Assembly (NCBI RefSeq): GCF_026627445.1
Contig: NZ_JAPNLJ010000009.1
Location: 124,001-188,000, forward strand
Direction: 5' to 3'
Length of the DNA: 64,000 nt
From: Streptomyces sp. H27-H1
GTDB lineage: Bacteria > Actinomycetota > Actinomycetes > Streptomycetales > Streptomycetaceae
Positions 34,760 to 43,817 of this stretch are shown piece by piece. Position numbers and translations under genes: made by a program. The notes under the pieces were generated by a model. It had not been told where the DNA came from. It worked only from the letters and a program-made list of their open reading frames with translations, and made no database searches. Each line of letters begins with the position of its first letter. The first letter of the stretch is position 1.

Positions 34760-36283
34760 TCAGGGGTGGCGGGTGGGGAGGCGGGAGGCGGGGAGGAGGG
34801 CCAGGGCGAGGAGGGCCGCTGCGATTGCGTACGTGGTCTGGAAGCCGGCCGGGTTGGTGCCTGCTCCGCCCAGGGTTACCGAGAGGAGCGCCGTGCCGAC
34901 CGAGGCGCCGATCTGGGAGTTGATGCTCAGGATGGTGCTCGCCGCGGTCAGCCGGGCCCTGGTGAGGTCTCGGCTCGCGGTGGTCATCGTCGGCATCAGG
35001 ACCATGCCGGCGCCGATGCCCATGACGATCGAAGCGGCGACGAACCGCCAGGGCGCCGCCTCGGGGGAGCCGGCCTGCAGGGCGGTCAGGGCCATGCCCA
35101 GTGCCCCTGTCGCGATGCCGGCCTGGATCAGCCGGCGCGGGGAGACCTTGTCGACGCGGCGCGAGGCGATCTGCATCACCAGCCCGACGGCGAGCCCGGT
35201 CGGCGCGCCCAGCAGTCCCGCCGCCGTCGCGCTCATGCCGCGGCCCTGTTGCCAGTACATCGGTCCGAGCAGCATGGATCCGAAGTAGCCGCAGGTGAAG
35301 AGGGTGAGCGTGAGGATCCCGGACCTGAAGGTTCGGTCGCGCAGCAGGCGTAGGTCGAGCAGCGGCTCGCGGGCCGTCAGCGCGCGTCGGGCGAAGGCGG
35401 CGACGAGTGCGGCGCCGGCCAGGGTGGGCAGGAGGGCGCCGGGTGCGGTGAAGGTGCCGCCCTCTCCGCCGCGGGCCAGGCCGAGGAGCAGCAGGGCGAG
35501 GCCCGGGGACAGCATCAGCAGGCCGGGTACGTCCAGTCGGGGCGCGGCGGACGGTTCGCTCGGGGCGTCGGACCGCAGCAGCTTCGCGGCGAGTACCAGC
35601 GCCACCGCGCCGACGGGCAGGTTGACCAGGAAGATCCACTGCCAGGACGCCGAGTCGACCAGCCAGCCGCCCAGGACCGGACCCGCCACCGGTCCGACGA
35701 TGATGGGCAGCCCCAGCAGGGCCATCACCCGGCCGAGCCGGGCCGGGTCCGCGGCGCGCATCACCATGGCCATGCCGACGGGCATGAGCAGCCCGCCGCC
35801 GAGGCCTTGTACCGCGCGGAAGGCGATCAGGCTCTCGGCGCTCCAGGCGCAGGCGGCGAGCAGCGATCCGAACGCGAACAGGGTGAGGGCGCCCAGGTAG
35901 GTGCGTTTGGCGCCGAACCGGCCCATCGCCCAGGCCGAGGTGGGGATGACGGCGGCGAGCGCGAGGGTGTAGGCGCTGGCGGCCCACTGGATCGTCGCCA
36001 GCGGTGCGTGGAAGGCCTCGGAGAGGCGGTGCAGTGCGACGTTGACGATCGTCATGTCGAGCACCGACATGACCGAGCCGACGATCACGACGCCCGCGGT
36101 GCGCCGGAGCTGCCGCGCGGAGGCCGCTGCGGTTTCGGGCGCCTGAGCGGCGGGGCCGGGGCCGGGGCCGGGGCGGTGTCCGGAGTCGGCGGTGTGCGCG
36201 GTGCCTGTTAGGGCCGCAGTGCCTGTGGGGACCGCGGGCGGCGCCGCAGAATCGGTGCGCCGGAGCTTGTGGATCGTACGCAT
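34760..36283 (-). CDS. DHA2-family MFS drug exporter
   Basis: ATG 36283 with GAGG just upstream; 507 aa. A flexible N-terminus rich in GP repeats is followed by 14 predicted membrane helices. Family motifs: VGSVMSVLDMTIVNVALHRL (helix 1), AWAMGRFGAKRTYLG (motif A region) and LPIIVGPVAGPVLGGWLVD (antiporter motif C). It should export drugs with proton motive force (EmrB/QacA type). It is transcribed with the FMN reductase 14 bp upstream and is likely controlled by the divergent TetR gene. Confidence 0.88.
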   Translation of the reverse strand: MRTIHKLRRTDSAAPPAVPTGTAALTGTAHTADSGHRPGPGPGPAAQAPETAAASARQLRRTAGVVIVGSVMSVLDMTIVNVALHRLSEAFHAPLATIQWAASAYTLALAAVIPTSAWAMGRFGAKRTYLGALTLFAFGSLLAACAWSAESLIAFRAVQGLGGGLLMPVGMAMVMRAADPARLGRVMALLGLPIIVGPVAGPVLGGWLVDSASWQWIFLVNLPVGAVALVLAAKLLRSDAPSEPSAAPRLDVPGLLMLSPGLALLLLGLARGGEGGTFTAPGALLPTLAGAALVAAFARRALTAREPLLDLRLLRDRTFRSGILTLTLFTCGYFGSMLLGPMYWQQGRGMSATAAGLLGAPTGLAVGLVMQIASRRVDKVSPRRLIQAGIATGALGMALTALQAGSPEAAPWRFVAASIVMGIGAGMVLMPTMTTASRDLTRARLTAASTILSINSQIGASVGTALLSVTLGGAGTNPAGFQTTYAIAAALLALALLPASRLPTRHP

Positions 36284-36297
36284 CCTCGTGCCGCCCC

Positions 36298-36936
36298 TCA
36301 GCCCTGGTACGGGTGGCTCGTGCGGGCGGCGCGCAGCGCGCGTCCCCACCAGACCAGCTGGCCGACCATGCCCTTGACCGCGCCCTCGGTCACGGCGCCG
36401 TCGCGCGGTACGCCGTCCGGGCCGAGCCCGGACCACGGCCCGTGCAGGCTGACGGAGTCGCGCATGGTCACGGAGTGCAGCTCGGCGAAGATCAGCCGGA
36501 GCTGCTCGACGGCGCGCAGGCCCCCGCCGAGGCCGCCGTAGGAGACGAAGCCGGCCGGCTTGGCCAGCCACTCCTCGCGGTGCCAGTCGATGAGGTTCTT
36601 CAGGGCGGCGGGGAAGCTGTGGTTGTACTCGGGGGTGACGATGACGAAGGCCTCGGCGGCGGCCAGCCGCGGGCTGACCTTCGCGAGCGCGGCGGCGGCC
36701 TGCGGGCTCGGGGAGCCGCCCCAGCCGGGCATGGCCAACGGCAGGTCGACGTCGGCGAGGTCGATGAAGTCGAGGTCCAGCCCGCCGTGGGCGCCCGCGG
36801 TCTCGAGGAACCAGTTGGCGACGGCGGGGCCCTGGCGGCCCTCGCGGACGCTGCCGAGGATGACGGCGACGCGCAGCGGCGCGTCCTCGTGGGGCGTGGC
36901 GGGAGCGGCGGTGGGAGTGGAAGCGGTGGTGGCCAT
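36298..36936 (-). CDS. NADPH-dependent FMN reductase
   Basis: A protein of 212 aa. A flavodoxin-like fold with LRVAVILGSVREGRQGPAVA (phosphate loop) and FVIVTPEYNHSFPAALKNLI, the E-Y-N signature of the family. It should reduce FMN or quinone-like compounds in the cytoplasm. First gene of a two-gene operon with the MFS exporter, facing the TetR operators, which suggests response to a redox-active toxic compound. Confidence 0.88.
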   Translation of the reverse strand: MATTASTPTAAPATPHEDAPLRVAVILGSVREGRQGPAVANWFLETAGAHGGLDLDFIDLADVDLPLAMPGWGGSPSPQAAAALAKVSPRLAAAEAFVIVTPEYNHSFPAALKNLIDWHREEWLAKPAGFVSYGGLGGGLRAVEQLRLIFAELHSVTMRDSVSLHGPWSGLGPDGVPRDGAVTEGAVKGMVGQLVWWGRALRAARTSHPYQG

Positions 36937-36993
36937 GGCAGGGTCCCCTCGTTGGCGGGGCGACCGCTCGGTGTGGCCGCTCCTCCGGTAAAC

Positions 36994-37030
36994 TACAACG
37001 GCCGTTGTAAAAAATGCAACGGGCGTTGTA
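36994..37030. promoter_or_regulatory. Twin TetR operators
   Basis: TACAACGGCCGTTGTA (36994-37009) is a perfect 16-bp palindrome. TGCAACGGGCGTTGTA (37015-37030) is the same site with two changes. The centres are 21 bp apart, two helical turns. They lie between the reductase/MFS operon and the tetR gene, and the second is 8 bp from the tetR ribosome site, so autoregulation and divergent control are expected. Confidence 0.8.
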
Positions 37031-37046
37031 CTTTTTTGGAGGCGAA

Positions 37047-37712
37047 GTGAGCACCGGCGGCACCCCTGACAAGAAGCTGGCGAAGCAGATCGCCATCGCG
37101 AGCGCGTCCTGCGGGGTCTTCGGCCGTGAGGGCTACGCCCGCGCCTCGGTCGACGCGCTCGCCGCCGCGGCCGGCGTCTCGACCCGCACGCTCTACAACT
37201 ACTTCCCGGACGGCAAGGCGATGCTCTTCGCCACCGTCGTCACCTGGACCTCGGCGCAGGTGCGCGACGCCCAGATCGCCCAGATCGAAGCCGCCCTGAA
37301 CCCCGAACGCCCGCCCCGGTCAGAGGATTTGGAGCGCGACCTCGTCACGTTCTCGCACCGGGTCATCGGTCTCATGACCGACTACGCCGACCACTTCGCG
37401 CTCGTCCGCCACATCCACGCCGAGGCCGACCACGTGCCGTCCGAGGTGCTGGAGGCCTGGGCGAACGCCGGACCGGGTCCGGTGTCCCGCGCGCTCGCGG
37501 ACGCCATGTCGGGCCTCGACGCCGCCAGGCTGATCGACGTACGCGGCGACGCGATGCTGGCGGGCGCCCACTTCATGGCGCTGACCTCGCACTCCATCGT
37601 GCAGCTCTCCCACTACGGGGTCCTCCCCCTCCCCAAGGAGCAGACCGACCACTTGATCGCGGGCGGCGTGGCCGCCTTCCTGCGGGCCTATCGGGTCCAT
37701 CGGGCCGACTGA
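37047..37712 (+). CDS. TetR-family repressor
   Basis: GTG 37047 behind GGAGG; 221 aa. The HTH is IAIASASCGVFGREGYARAS / VDALAAAAGVSTRTLYNYFP (residues 10-50), standard TetR. The ligand domain is helical. It likely represses itself and the reductase/MFS pair through the two palindromes just upstream. Confidence 0.9.
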   Translation: MSTGGTPDKKLAKQIAIASASCGVFGREGYARASVDALAAAAGVSTRTLYNYFPDGKAMLFATVVTWTSAQVRDAQIAQIEAALNPERPPRSEDLERDLVTFSHRVIGLMTDYADHFALVRHIHAEADHVPSEVLEAWANAGPGPVSRALADAMSGLDAARLIDVRGDAMLAGAHFMALTSHSIVQLSHYGVLPLPKEQTDHLIAGGVAAFLRAYRVHRAD

Positions 37713-37890
37713 GCCCGAAACCCGGGGGCGGCCCGAAACCCGGGTGCGGCCCCGGGACCCGGGGCGGCCCCGGGACCGGCCGAGCCGGCCGCACCGGGCG
37801 GGGTGGCGGGCACGGCCTCCCCGCACGGCCACCCCGCACGGCCACCCCGGAAAACTCGCCCGGTCCCGGGCCCGGGGCTACGTTGGACGG
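37713..37890. repeat. Short GC-rich tandem repeats
   Basis: Blocks of GGCCCGAAACCCGGG-like and GGCCCCGGGACC-like units (37717-37780) and two copies of CCCCGCACGGCCA (about 37817-37845). They can form stems and may stop transcription after tetR. No gene. Confidence 0.5.
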
Positions 37891-39105
37891 GTGAGTACGA
37901 CACGGTTGCGCAGGGCGGCTGTGGGAGTGGCCGCAGTGGGGCTCCTGATGGTGCCCGTGGGGGCCGGTGTCGGATACGCCGTGGACGTACCGACACCTCC
38001 GGCGGCGAGCAGTCCGGCCGTCTCCGATGAGTTTCCGCAGCTCAGTCCCGCCGTGGCGCGGCAGTTGGACGACGCCGTCCGGAAGGTGATGGGCGAGGCC
38101 AAGGTGCCCGGGGTCCAGGTGGCCCTGTCCGCGCCGGGCAAGGGAGAGTACGTACGGGCCTTCGGCGTGGCCGACAAGGCCACCGGGGCGCCCATGACCG
38201 ACAGCCTCAACATGCGGATCGGCAGCGAGACCAAGACCTTCACCGTGACCGCGCTGCTGAAGCTCGTCGACGACGGGAAGATCGGGCTGGGCGACCCCAT
38301 AGGCAAGTACGTCGACGGCGTCCCCAACGGCGACCGCATCACCCTGCGCGAGCTGGCGGGCATGCGCAGCGGACTCTTCAACTACTCGGCCGACGAGGGT
38401 TTCTTCAAGGCGCTGACCAGCGATCCGGACCGGCCCTTCACCCCGCAGGAGCTGCTCGCGTTCTCCTTCAAGCACCCGGTCCTCTTCGAGCCGAACGCGC
38501 AGTTCTCCTACTGCAACACCAACCTGATCCTGCTCGGGCTCGTCGTGGAGAAGATCAGCGGACAGACGCTCGCCGACTACATCACCGAGGAGGTCATCGA
38601 ACCCGCCGGGCTGAAGCACACCCTCTTCCCGACCGCCGCCGAGTTCCCGAAGCCGCACGCCCAGGGCTACACGGACCAGACGGCCTCGGGAAAGACCGAG
38701 GACGCGGCCGATTGGAACCCCTCCTGGGGCTGGGCCGCCGGAGCGATGATCTCCGACCTCACGGACCTGCGGCAGTGGGCCAAGGTGCTGGCCACCGGTG
38801 AGCTGCTCACCCCCGCCACCCAGGCCGAACGCCTCGACGTCGTACAGGCCCTGCCGGGCACCGGCTACGGACTGGGCATCTTCAACGTCCAGGGGTGGAT
38901 CGGGCACAACGGGTCCCTGCCCGGCTACCAGAGCCTGGTCGTCTACGACGCACAGTCGAAGGCCACCCTGGTGGTGCTGCTCAACACCGACATCTCCGCC
39001 GAGGGCGAGGAGCCGAGCACGCTGTTCGGCCAGGCGATCACCAAGATCGTGACCCCGCAGCACGTCTACACGCTGCCGGCCCAGCCCGTCACCGGGGACC
39101 ACTGA
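37891..39105 (+). CDS. Secreted serine hydrolase / beta-lactamase-like DD-peptidase
   Basis: GTG 37891; 404 aa with a signal peptide (RRAAVGVAAVGLLMVPVGAG, residues 5-30). Class C-type motifs: S-x-x-K in RIGSETKTFTVTAL, Y-x-N in FSYCNTNLILLG and H-x-G in IGHNGSLPGYQ. It acts outside the cell as a D-Ala-D-Ala carboxypeptidase or esterase-like enzyme. Confidence 0.85.
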   Translation: MSTTRLRRAAVGVAAVGLLMVPVGAGVGYAVDVPTPPAASSPAVSDEFPQLSPAVARQLDDAVRKVMGEAKVPGVQVALSAPGKGEYVRAFGVADKATGAPMTDSLNMRIGSETKTFTVTALLKLVDDGKIGLGDPIGKYVDGVPNGDRITLRELAGMRSGLFNYSADEGFFKALTSDPDRPFTPQELLAFSFKHPVLFEPNAQFSYCNTNLILLGLVVEKISGQTLADYITEEVIEPAGLKHTLFPTAAEFPKPHAQGYTDQTASGKTEDAADWNPSWGWAAGAMISDLTDLRQWAKVLATGELLTPATQAERLDVVQALPGTGYGLGIFNVQGWIGHNGSLPGYQSLVVYDAQSKATLVVLLNTDISAEGEEPSTLFGQAITKIVTPQHVYTLPAQPVTGDH

Positions 39106-39220
39106 CCGACCGCGAGCCCGCCCTCCCGGGCCCGGCCCGGCCGCGAACGGCGGCAGCGCTGTTCGCGGCCCTCCCGCGCGACAATGGATCAGGCACGGGA
39201 GTGGACCGAGGGAGAGCGAT

Positions 39221-39745
39221 ATGAACGGTCGGACAACGACACAAAGCGAAGCGGGGATCGCGGGAGACGGGCACAAGGTGGTCCTGCGGGAGGCGGGCGA
39301 GGCGGACCTGGACATCGCCGCCGAACTCTTCCGCGGTTACCTCGACTTCTACGAGGTCGAGGTCGAGGACCCGCAGCGCCCGCGCGCCTTCCTGGCGGAG
39401 CGGCTGGCGGCCGGCGACTCCTTCGTCCTGCTCGCCGAGGTCCCCGGCGCGGGCACGGTCGGCTTCACCCAGGTCTACCCGATGATCTCCTCGCTGGCGA
39501 TGAGGCCCGCGTGGCTGCTGAACGACCTCTACGTCGCCCCCGCCGGCCGCCGCACGGGCGCGGGCCGTGCGCTGCTGCGCGAGGTGCTGCGCCGGGCGCG
39601 GGAGGCCGGGGTGTCGGGCGTGCAGCTGGAGACGGCGTACGACAACCAGGTCGCGCAGGGGCTGTACGAGGCCGAGGGGTTCGTCCGCGAGGAGTTCCAC
39701 GTGTACTTCCACGACCTCGCCGGGGCAGGTTCCGCAACAGTCTGA
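39221..39745 (+). CDS. GNAT N-acetyltransferase
   Basis: A protein of 174 aa. The GNAT core is visible: LREAGEADLDIAAELFRGYL at the start, LNDLYVAPAGRRTGAGRALL (acetyl-CoA loop R-x-x-G-x-G/A) and YEAEGFVREE at the end. It should transfer an acetyl group to an amine; substrate unknown. Confidence 0.87.
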   Translation: MNGRTTTQSEAGIAGDGHKVVLREAGEADLDIAAELFRGYLDFYEVEVEDPQRPRAFLAERLAAGDSFVLLAEVPGAGTVGFTQVYPMISSLAMRPAWLLNDLYVAPAGRRTGAGRALLREVLRRAREAGVSGVQLETAYDNQVAQGLYEAEGFVREEFHVYFHDLAGAGSATV

Positions 39746-39810
39746 GAGAGGCTGCAACATTCCCGGCCTCCGTCGCGTCATTGGGGTGAGACGGACGCGA
39801 GGGGGAGTGG

Positions 39811-40323
39811 ATGCCGTACGGGGGGAGCAGGGACGGGTTCCGTGATTTCGCGATGGGCAGATCGGCGCACTTGTACCGGTCGGCCTGTCTGCTGACGAGC
39901 GGTGACACCCACCTCGCGGAGGATCTCGTACAGGAGACCCTGGGGCGGATGTACCTGCTGTGGGGGCGCGTCGCCCGGATAGACAATCCGGCGGCGTACG
40001 CGCAAACCGTGCTGGTACGTGCCTTCCTGACGCACCAGCGCCGCCGGTCGGCGGGGGAGCGCCCGGTCGGGGATTTTCCCGACGCGGGCGCACCGGCCGG
40101 CGGCGATCCCGCGCTGCGGCTGACGCTGCTGGAAGCGCTGGGGCGGCTGGCGCCGAAGGACCGGGCGGTACTGGTGCTGCGGTACTGGGAGGACCGCAGC
40201 GTCGAGGAGACCGCCGACGCGATGAACGTCAGCTCGGCGGCCGTCCGTACCCGGAGCTCGCGTGCGCTGACCCGGCTGCGGGGGCAACTGGGCGGATCGC
40301 TGGCGGAGTTCGCGGAACGCTGA
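39811..40323 (+). CDS. SigE-family ECF sigma factor
   Basis: A protein of 170 aa. Region 2: HLYRSACLLTSGDTHLAEDL / VQETLGRMYLLWGR. Region 4: RLAPKDRAVLVLRYWEDRSV / EETADAMNVSSAAVRTRSSR. These are the SigE-family (SigM-like) features common in Streptomyces. The gene after it probably encodes its membrane partner. Confidence 0.9.
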   Translation: MPYGGSRDGFRDFAMGRSAHLYRSACLLTSGDTHLAEDLVQETLGRMYLLWGRVARIDNPAAYAQTVLVRAFLTHQRRRSAGERPVGDFPDAGAPAGGDPALRLTLLEALGRLAPKDRAVLVLRYWEDRSVEETADAMNVSSAAVRTRSSRALTRLRGQLGGSLAEFAER

Positions 40324-40441
40324 CCTTCCTCGCCTTCCTCGCCTTCCACCCATTCCGCCCTCCGTGCCGTCGACCTGCCGGCCCCTTTCCCGCACGTCTC
40401 TCTCGTTCCGCGATCCCTTTGAATGGAAGGTCTGATTCCGC

Positions 40442-41710
40442 ATGCCTTTTGAAGACGAGCTCGGTGAAGCCCTCCAGAGTACGGGGAACGGCTTCACGGC
40501 CGAGGGCCGTGACCTCGTGGACGCCGGGGAGCGCCGCGGCCGGCGGATGGTGGCCCGGCGCCGGGCCACCATGGCCGGCGGCTCCGTACTCGCCCTGGCG
40601 CTGATCGGAACCGCCGGGGCCTACGCGAACGGCCTGCTCGGCCCGGGCGGCGGAGGAGGCCAGGAGGACGTGGCCACCTCGGCGGAGCCGCCCGCACTCC
40701 TGCCTTCGTCGGCGCAGGCCCGGCCCGACGTCGGAACCGGGGCCGTCTCCGCCGAGCAGATGATCGGGGTGCTCAAGCAGCTGCTGCCGCAGGGCAAGCT
40801 CACCGACACCACGTCGAGGGGAACGGACCACGAGCTCGGCCCGATGGTGACCGGGGCCTTCGACGAGGGTGAGGGCAAGGGCCGTATCGGCTTCTCCCTC
40901 AGCCGGGTGGACCCCAAGGGCGTGATGGCCGACGACATGGTCGAATGCCCCTCCAGGGTGGCGTTGACATACGACAGTTGCACCTCCGAGAAGCTCCCGG
41001 ACGGTTCGCGGCTGATGCTCTTCAAGGGCTACGAGTACCCCGACCGCCGGGTGGACACGAAGAGCTGGCGCGCCACGGTGGTGACCCCGCAGGGGTTCCT
41101 CGTGGACGCCCAGGAGTTCAACGCGCCGACCGAGAAGGACTCGGCCATCAGCCGTTCGACACCGCCGCTGACGCTCGCGCAGCTCAAGGCGCTCGTGATC
41201 TCCCCCCTGTGGCATCCGGCCCTGAACGACCTGCCGGCCGCCGGTCAGGACGAGCAGCGTCCGCCCGCCCGGCAGGGGGCGAAGGCGGTGGACATCCTGG
41301 AGGAGCTGCTGCGCCAGGACGAGATCCCGATCGTGCTCAGGGAAGAGGACGGGGCCGATCTGGGCCACCTGGTGCTCGACGACGGCAAGGGCAAGTCGCT
41401 GGTCAGCCTGCAGATCCAGCCGGACAGCGCGAACGCTCCGAGGATGTGGGCGGATCTGTTCACATCAGCCGAGACCCTGCCGGACGGAACGAAGGTGCTG
41501 GTCCGGGACCAGCCGGGGGAGAAGGGCGGGGCCGGCGTGATCTGGTGGAGCGCCGAGGCGCTGCGGCCGAACGGTACCCGGGTGATCGTGTCCGCGTTCA
41601 ACGCCAAGAGCCAGTCGTCGGCGGCTACCCGGAAGGAGCCGGTGGTGTCGCTGCAGCGGCTCAAGGAACTCGCCACGAGCCCGAAGTGGTCCTCGGAGTA
41701 CGGGCAGTAG
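40442..41710 (+). CDS. Single-pass membrane partner of the sigma factor
   Basis: A protein of 422 aa with a good GGAAGG site. The cytoplasmic N-terminus is about 45 residues, then one membrane helix (MAGGSVLALALIGTAGAYAN), then a large extracytoplasmic part with two similar halves (QMIGVLKQLLPQG / DILEELLRQDE and TLAQLKALVISPLWH / SLQRLKELATSPKW). This layout is typical of the second gene in SigE-family operons. A sensor or anti-sigma role is inferred; no zinc anti-sigma motif is seen. Confidence 0.65.
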   Translation: MPFEDELGEALQSTGNGFTAEGRDLVDAGERRGRRMVARRRATMAGGSVLALALIGTAGAYANGLLGPGGGGGQEDVATSAEPPALLPSSAQARPDVGTGAVSAEQMIGVLKQLLPQGKLTDTTSRGTDHELGPMVTGAFDEGEGKGRIGFSLSRVDPKGVMADDMVECPSRVALTYDSCTSEKLPDGSRLMLFKGYEYPDRRVDTKSWRATVVTPQGFLVDAQEFNAPTEKDSAISRSTPPLTLAQLKALVISPLWHPALNDLPAAGQDEQRPPARQGAKAVDILEELLRQDEIPIVLREEDGADLGHLVLDDGKGKSLVSLQIQPDSANAPRMWADLFTSAETLPDGTKVLVRDQPGEKGGAGVIWWSAEALRPNGTRVIVSAFNAKSQSSAATRKEPVVSLQRLKELATSPKWSSEYGQ

Positions 41711-41810
41711 GCCCACCCGCCGGGTATTACGGGGCGGCCGCTGCTCGGCGGTCGACGCGTCCCGTCCGCTGCTTTCCGTCCGCTACTTCGTGGCAGCCAC
41801 TCCCCGTCCG

Positions 41811-43469
41811 CTACTTGGCGTCCGCGTAGCACTCGACGACGGCCGTGGTGAACGGGAAGCGGACCGGGGTCTCGCCGAAGGTGATGCGGCCGGCCAGTTC
41901 GCCCGCCGCGCGGATCGCCTCGGCCACCGCCTGCGCCTCCTCCTGCGGGCAGTGGACGATGACCTCGTCGTGCTGGAAGAACACCAGCTCGGCCCGCATC
42001 CCCGCCTCCGCGAGGGACCGGCGCAGGGCCGCGAGCATCAGCAGGGCCCAGTCCGCGGCGCTGCCCTGCACCACGAAGTTGCGGGTGAAGCGGCCGCGCG
42101 CCCGGGCGTCGGTCGAGGCGTAGCTCGGGGTCCAGCCGTCGGGGGCCTCCTCGGCCTCCTCGGGATCGGCCGGCGGCGGACAGGTCCGGCCCAGCCAGGT
42201 CCGTACGAGCCGCCCCTCCTCGCCCGCCTTCGCGGCGTCGTCCACGTACGCCACGGCCCGGGGGAAGCGGCGGCGCAGCGCGGCCAGGTTTTTCAGGCCG
42301 TCCCCGGAGGTCTGCCCGTACACCGCCCCGAGCACGGCCAGCTTCGCCATGTCGCGGTCGCCGGAGAAGCCCTGGCGGGAGATCGAGGTGTACAGGTCCT
42401 CGGGGCGGCCGGCCACCTCCATGAAGGCGGGGTCGCGGGAGATCGCGGCGAGCACCCGCGGTTCCATCTGGTCGGCGTCGGCCACGACGAGCCGCCAGCC
42501 CGGGTCGGCGACGACCGCCCGGCGGATCACCTTGGGGATCTGCAGGGCTCCGCCGCCGTTGGTGACCCAGCGGCCGGTGAAGGTACCGCCGGGGATGAAC
42601 TCGGGGCGGAAGCGGCCGTCGTGGACCCAGTCCGCCAGCCAGGCCCAGCCGTGGGCGGTGTAGATCCGGTACAGCTTCTTGAACTCGAGGAGCGGTGCCA
42701 CGGCGGGATGGTCCAGGTCCTGGATCTCCCAGCGGCGGGTCGACTTGAGCTTGATCCCGGCCTCCCCGAAGGCCTTGACCACATCGGCGGGCAGCTCGGG
42801 GCGCACGCGCCGGCCGAACGCGGCCGAGACGTCGTCGGCCAGCTCGGCGAGCCGACGGGGCTGGCCGCGGCCCGCGTACCGCTCGCCGAGCAGCTCGGTG
42901 AGCAGCGCCCGGTGGACGTCGGCCCGCCAGGGCAGGCCCGCACGGTTCATTTCGGCGGCTACGAGGAAGGCTGCCGACTCGGAGGCCACGAGCAGCCGCA
43001 TCCGGTCGGGATGGGCGGTGGCGTCGAGCCGTTTCGCCTGGTCGGCGTGGACGGCGACGAGGGCGTCCAGCGGGACGGGGGCGGGCTGGGGGTCGAACAG
43101 GGAGTGCTGGCTGCCGGGCTCGGCGGCGCGCTGCGGGGGGTCGGGCGGTACGGGTGCGTTCCTGAGGCGGGCCCAGGCGGCGGCCGCCGAGCGGGGTTCG
43201 CCGAGACGGCCCTCGTGGGCGAGCAGCAGCAGCTCCGCGTCCTCGATGTCGTGGCAGCGGTCCACGCGGATGCCGGCGGCGAGCAGGCGGGGGTACACGG
43301 CGGGGGTGGATCGCCAGACCCAGCGGGTCCCCTCGGGGGCGGCGCGGATCGCCTCGGCGGGGTTGGTGGTGGTGACGCGGGCCCCGCCCGGGGTGGGGGG
43401 CAGGGGGGTGGCGTGCCATCGGCCGTCGCCGTCCTCGGCCAGGGCCCACCGGGGGGCGTGCTCGCTCAT
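41811..43469 (-). CDS. Bifunctional 3'-5' exonuclease / family A DNA polymerase
   Basis: A protein of 552 aa from ATG 43469. The polymerase A motifs are present: LVVADADQMEPRVLAAISRD (motif A), RDMAKLAVLGAVYGQTSGDG (motif B, shorter than Pol I) and LVFFQHDEVIVHCP (motif C, H-D-E). The N-terminal third is an exonuclease-like domain that has lost most acidic residues. It is a short actinobacterial paralog of PolA without the 5' nuclease. A role in repair is likely. No strong ribosome site is seen at 43469. Confidence 0.85.
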   Translation of the reverse strand: MSEHAPRWALAEDGDGRWHATPLPPTPGGARVTTTNPAEAIRAAPEGTRWVWRSTPAVYPRLLAAGIRVDRCHDIEDAELLLLAHEGRLGEPRSAAAAWARLRNAPVPPDPPQRAAEPGSQHSLFDPQPAPVPLDALVAVHADQAKRLDATAHPDRMRLLVASESAAFLVAAEMNRAGLPWRADVHRALLTELLGERYAGRGQPRRLAELADDVSAAFGRRVRPELPADVVKAFGEAGIKLKSTRRWEIQDLDHPAVAPLLEFKKLYRIYTAHGWAWLADWVHDGRFRPEFIPGGTFTGRWVTNGGGALQIPKVIRRAVVADPGWRLVVADADQMEPRVLAAISRDPAFMEVAGRPEDLYTSISRQGFSGDRDMAKLAVLGAVYGQTSGDGLKNLAALRRRFPRAVAYVDDAAKAGEEGRLVRTWLGRTCPPPADPEEAEEAPDGWTPSYASTDARARGRFTRNFVVQGSAADWALLMLAALRRSLAEAGMRAELVFFQHDEVIVHCPQEEAQAVAEAIRAAGELAGRITFGETPVRFPFTTAVVECYADAK

Positions 43470-43585
43470 GAGTGCGAGTGTCCCATCGGGGTCTGACAGT
43501 GTCGGGGCGCGCCGCGCGGGCACGGGTGTTCGCTGCCCGGGGCGAAGTCCCCTCCCCGCCCTTCCACCGTTCCCAGGGCCCGGCC

Positions 43586-43680
43586 CTGACCCGGTCCTCA
43601 AACGCCGGACGGGCTGAAAAACCCTGGGGCTCCGCCCCGGACCCCGCGCCTCAAACTCCCCCGGCTACCGCTGGGAGGGG
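43586..43680. repeat. Common Streptomyces intergenic repeat
   Basis: TCCTCAAACGCCGGACGGGC, GCTCCGCCCCGGACCCCGCG and CCTCAAACTCCCC are wording found over and over between Streptomyces genes. It is GC-rich and hairpin-prone and here lies between the DNA polymerase and DUF2786 genes. Recognised from memory; genome copies not counted. Confidence 0.6.
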
Positions 43681-43817
43681 CCCCCTGGCGAGGCTGGATA
43701 TACGCCAGGCCGGCCTGGATGTACGCCCGCGGGGCCGGGCCGGCCGGGTCGGCCGGAGGATCCCGGGGCCGGGTCGGGCGGGCCGGGGCGGGAGTGGGGG
43801 CGTGCCAAGCTGGTGGG

